From: Clostridia bacterium
GTDB taxonomy: Bacteria > Bacillota > Clostridia > Christensenellales > CAG-1252
Length of the DNA: 5,633 nt
Reading direction: 5' to 3'
NCBI GenBank assembly: GCA_017615515.1
Contig: JAFZZX010000055.1
Coordinates: 1-5,633 of the forward strand
The number at the start of each line of letters is the position of its first letter. The first letter of the stretch is position 1. The notes under the pieces are model-generated. The model did not search any database, was not told the DNA's origin, and was given only the letters and a program-made list of their open reading frames with translations. Shown piece after piece: positions 5,590 through 5,633 of this stretch. The translations under genes were made by a program, and so were the position numbers.

Positions 5590-5619
5590 ATTATAACTTA
5601 AAGTATGCACCGAAATCAA
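5590..5619 (-). promoter_or_regulatory. Sigma-A-type promoter of the HAD phosphatase gene
   Basis: On the minus strand a perfect -10 box TATAAT (5590-5595) lies 18 bp from a -35-like TTGATT (5614-5619, four of six consensus bases). The spacer and downstream flank are AT-rich, in contrast to the surrounding GC-rich DNA. The predicted transcription start is about 5581-5583, giving a leader of roughly 28-30 nt before the ATG at 5553. Confidence 0.7.
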
Positions 5620-5633
5620 CCCGCGCGCGAGAA

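Overview
The window is a compact, GC-rich stretch of a Bacillota (Clostridia-type) chromosome in which every convincing gene lies on the minus strand. The assignment rests on HPr kinase/phosphorylase (HprK), a WhiA next to an HPr-like protein, and dnaE directly downstream, an arrangement known from clostridia and related to the Bacillus yvc-crh cluster. The species cannot be named from this sequence; an uncultured gut-type clostridial lineage would fit, but that is inference.

In the direction of transcription (right to left): a sigma-A-like promoter (5590-5619) and a short 5'-end hairpin precede a Cof-type HAD phosphatase (5553-4744). A modest intrinsic terminator follows (4721-4697). A 187-bp intergenic region then contains a 120-nt segment (4691-4572) that folds into one long, nearly symmetric rod and stops six bases before the Shine-Dalgarno (SD) sequence of hprK. 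After it come hprK (4556-3606), murB (3568-2681), whiA (2687-1743), an HPr/Crh-like gene (1746-1510) and dnaE (1497 to the window edge, 3' end missing). murB/whiA overlap by 7 nt and whiA/HPr-like by 4 nt; the other gaps in this block are 12 and 37 nt, so these five genes look like one operon.

The operon joins carbon-status signalling (HprK and its presumed substrate, the HPr-like protein), cell-wall precursor synthesis (MurB), a division/chromosome regulator (WhiA) and the replicative polymerase DnaE. Three things stand out. First, the HPr-like protein keeps the HprK-target serine (Ser43) but has lost the phosphotransferase histidine and its neighbouring arginine, so it should act only as a regulator. 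Second, rapZ and glmR/yvcK, usually found between murB and whiA, are absent here. Third, the rod-shaped element before hprK carries four G-U wobbles that pair only in minus-strand RNA, which favours a transcribed, structured RNA over a simple DNA palindrome; a dispersed repeat remains possible. No tRNA, rRNA, CRISPR array, insertion sequence or phage gene is visible.
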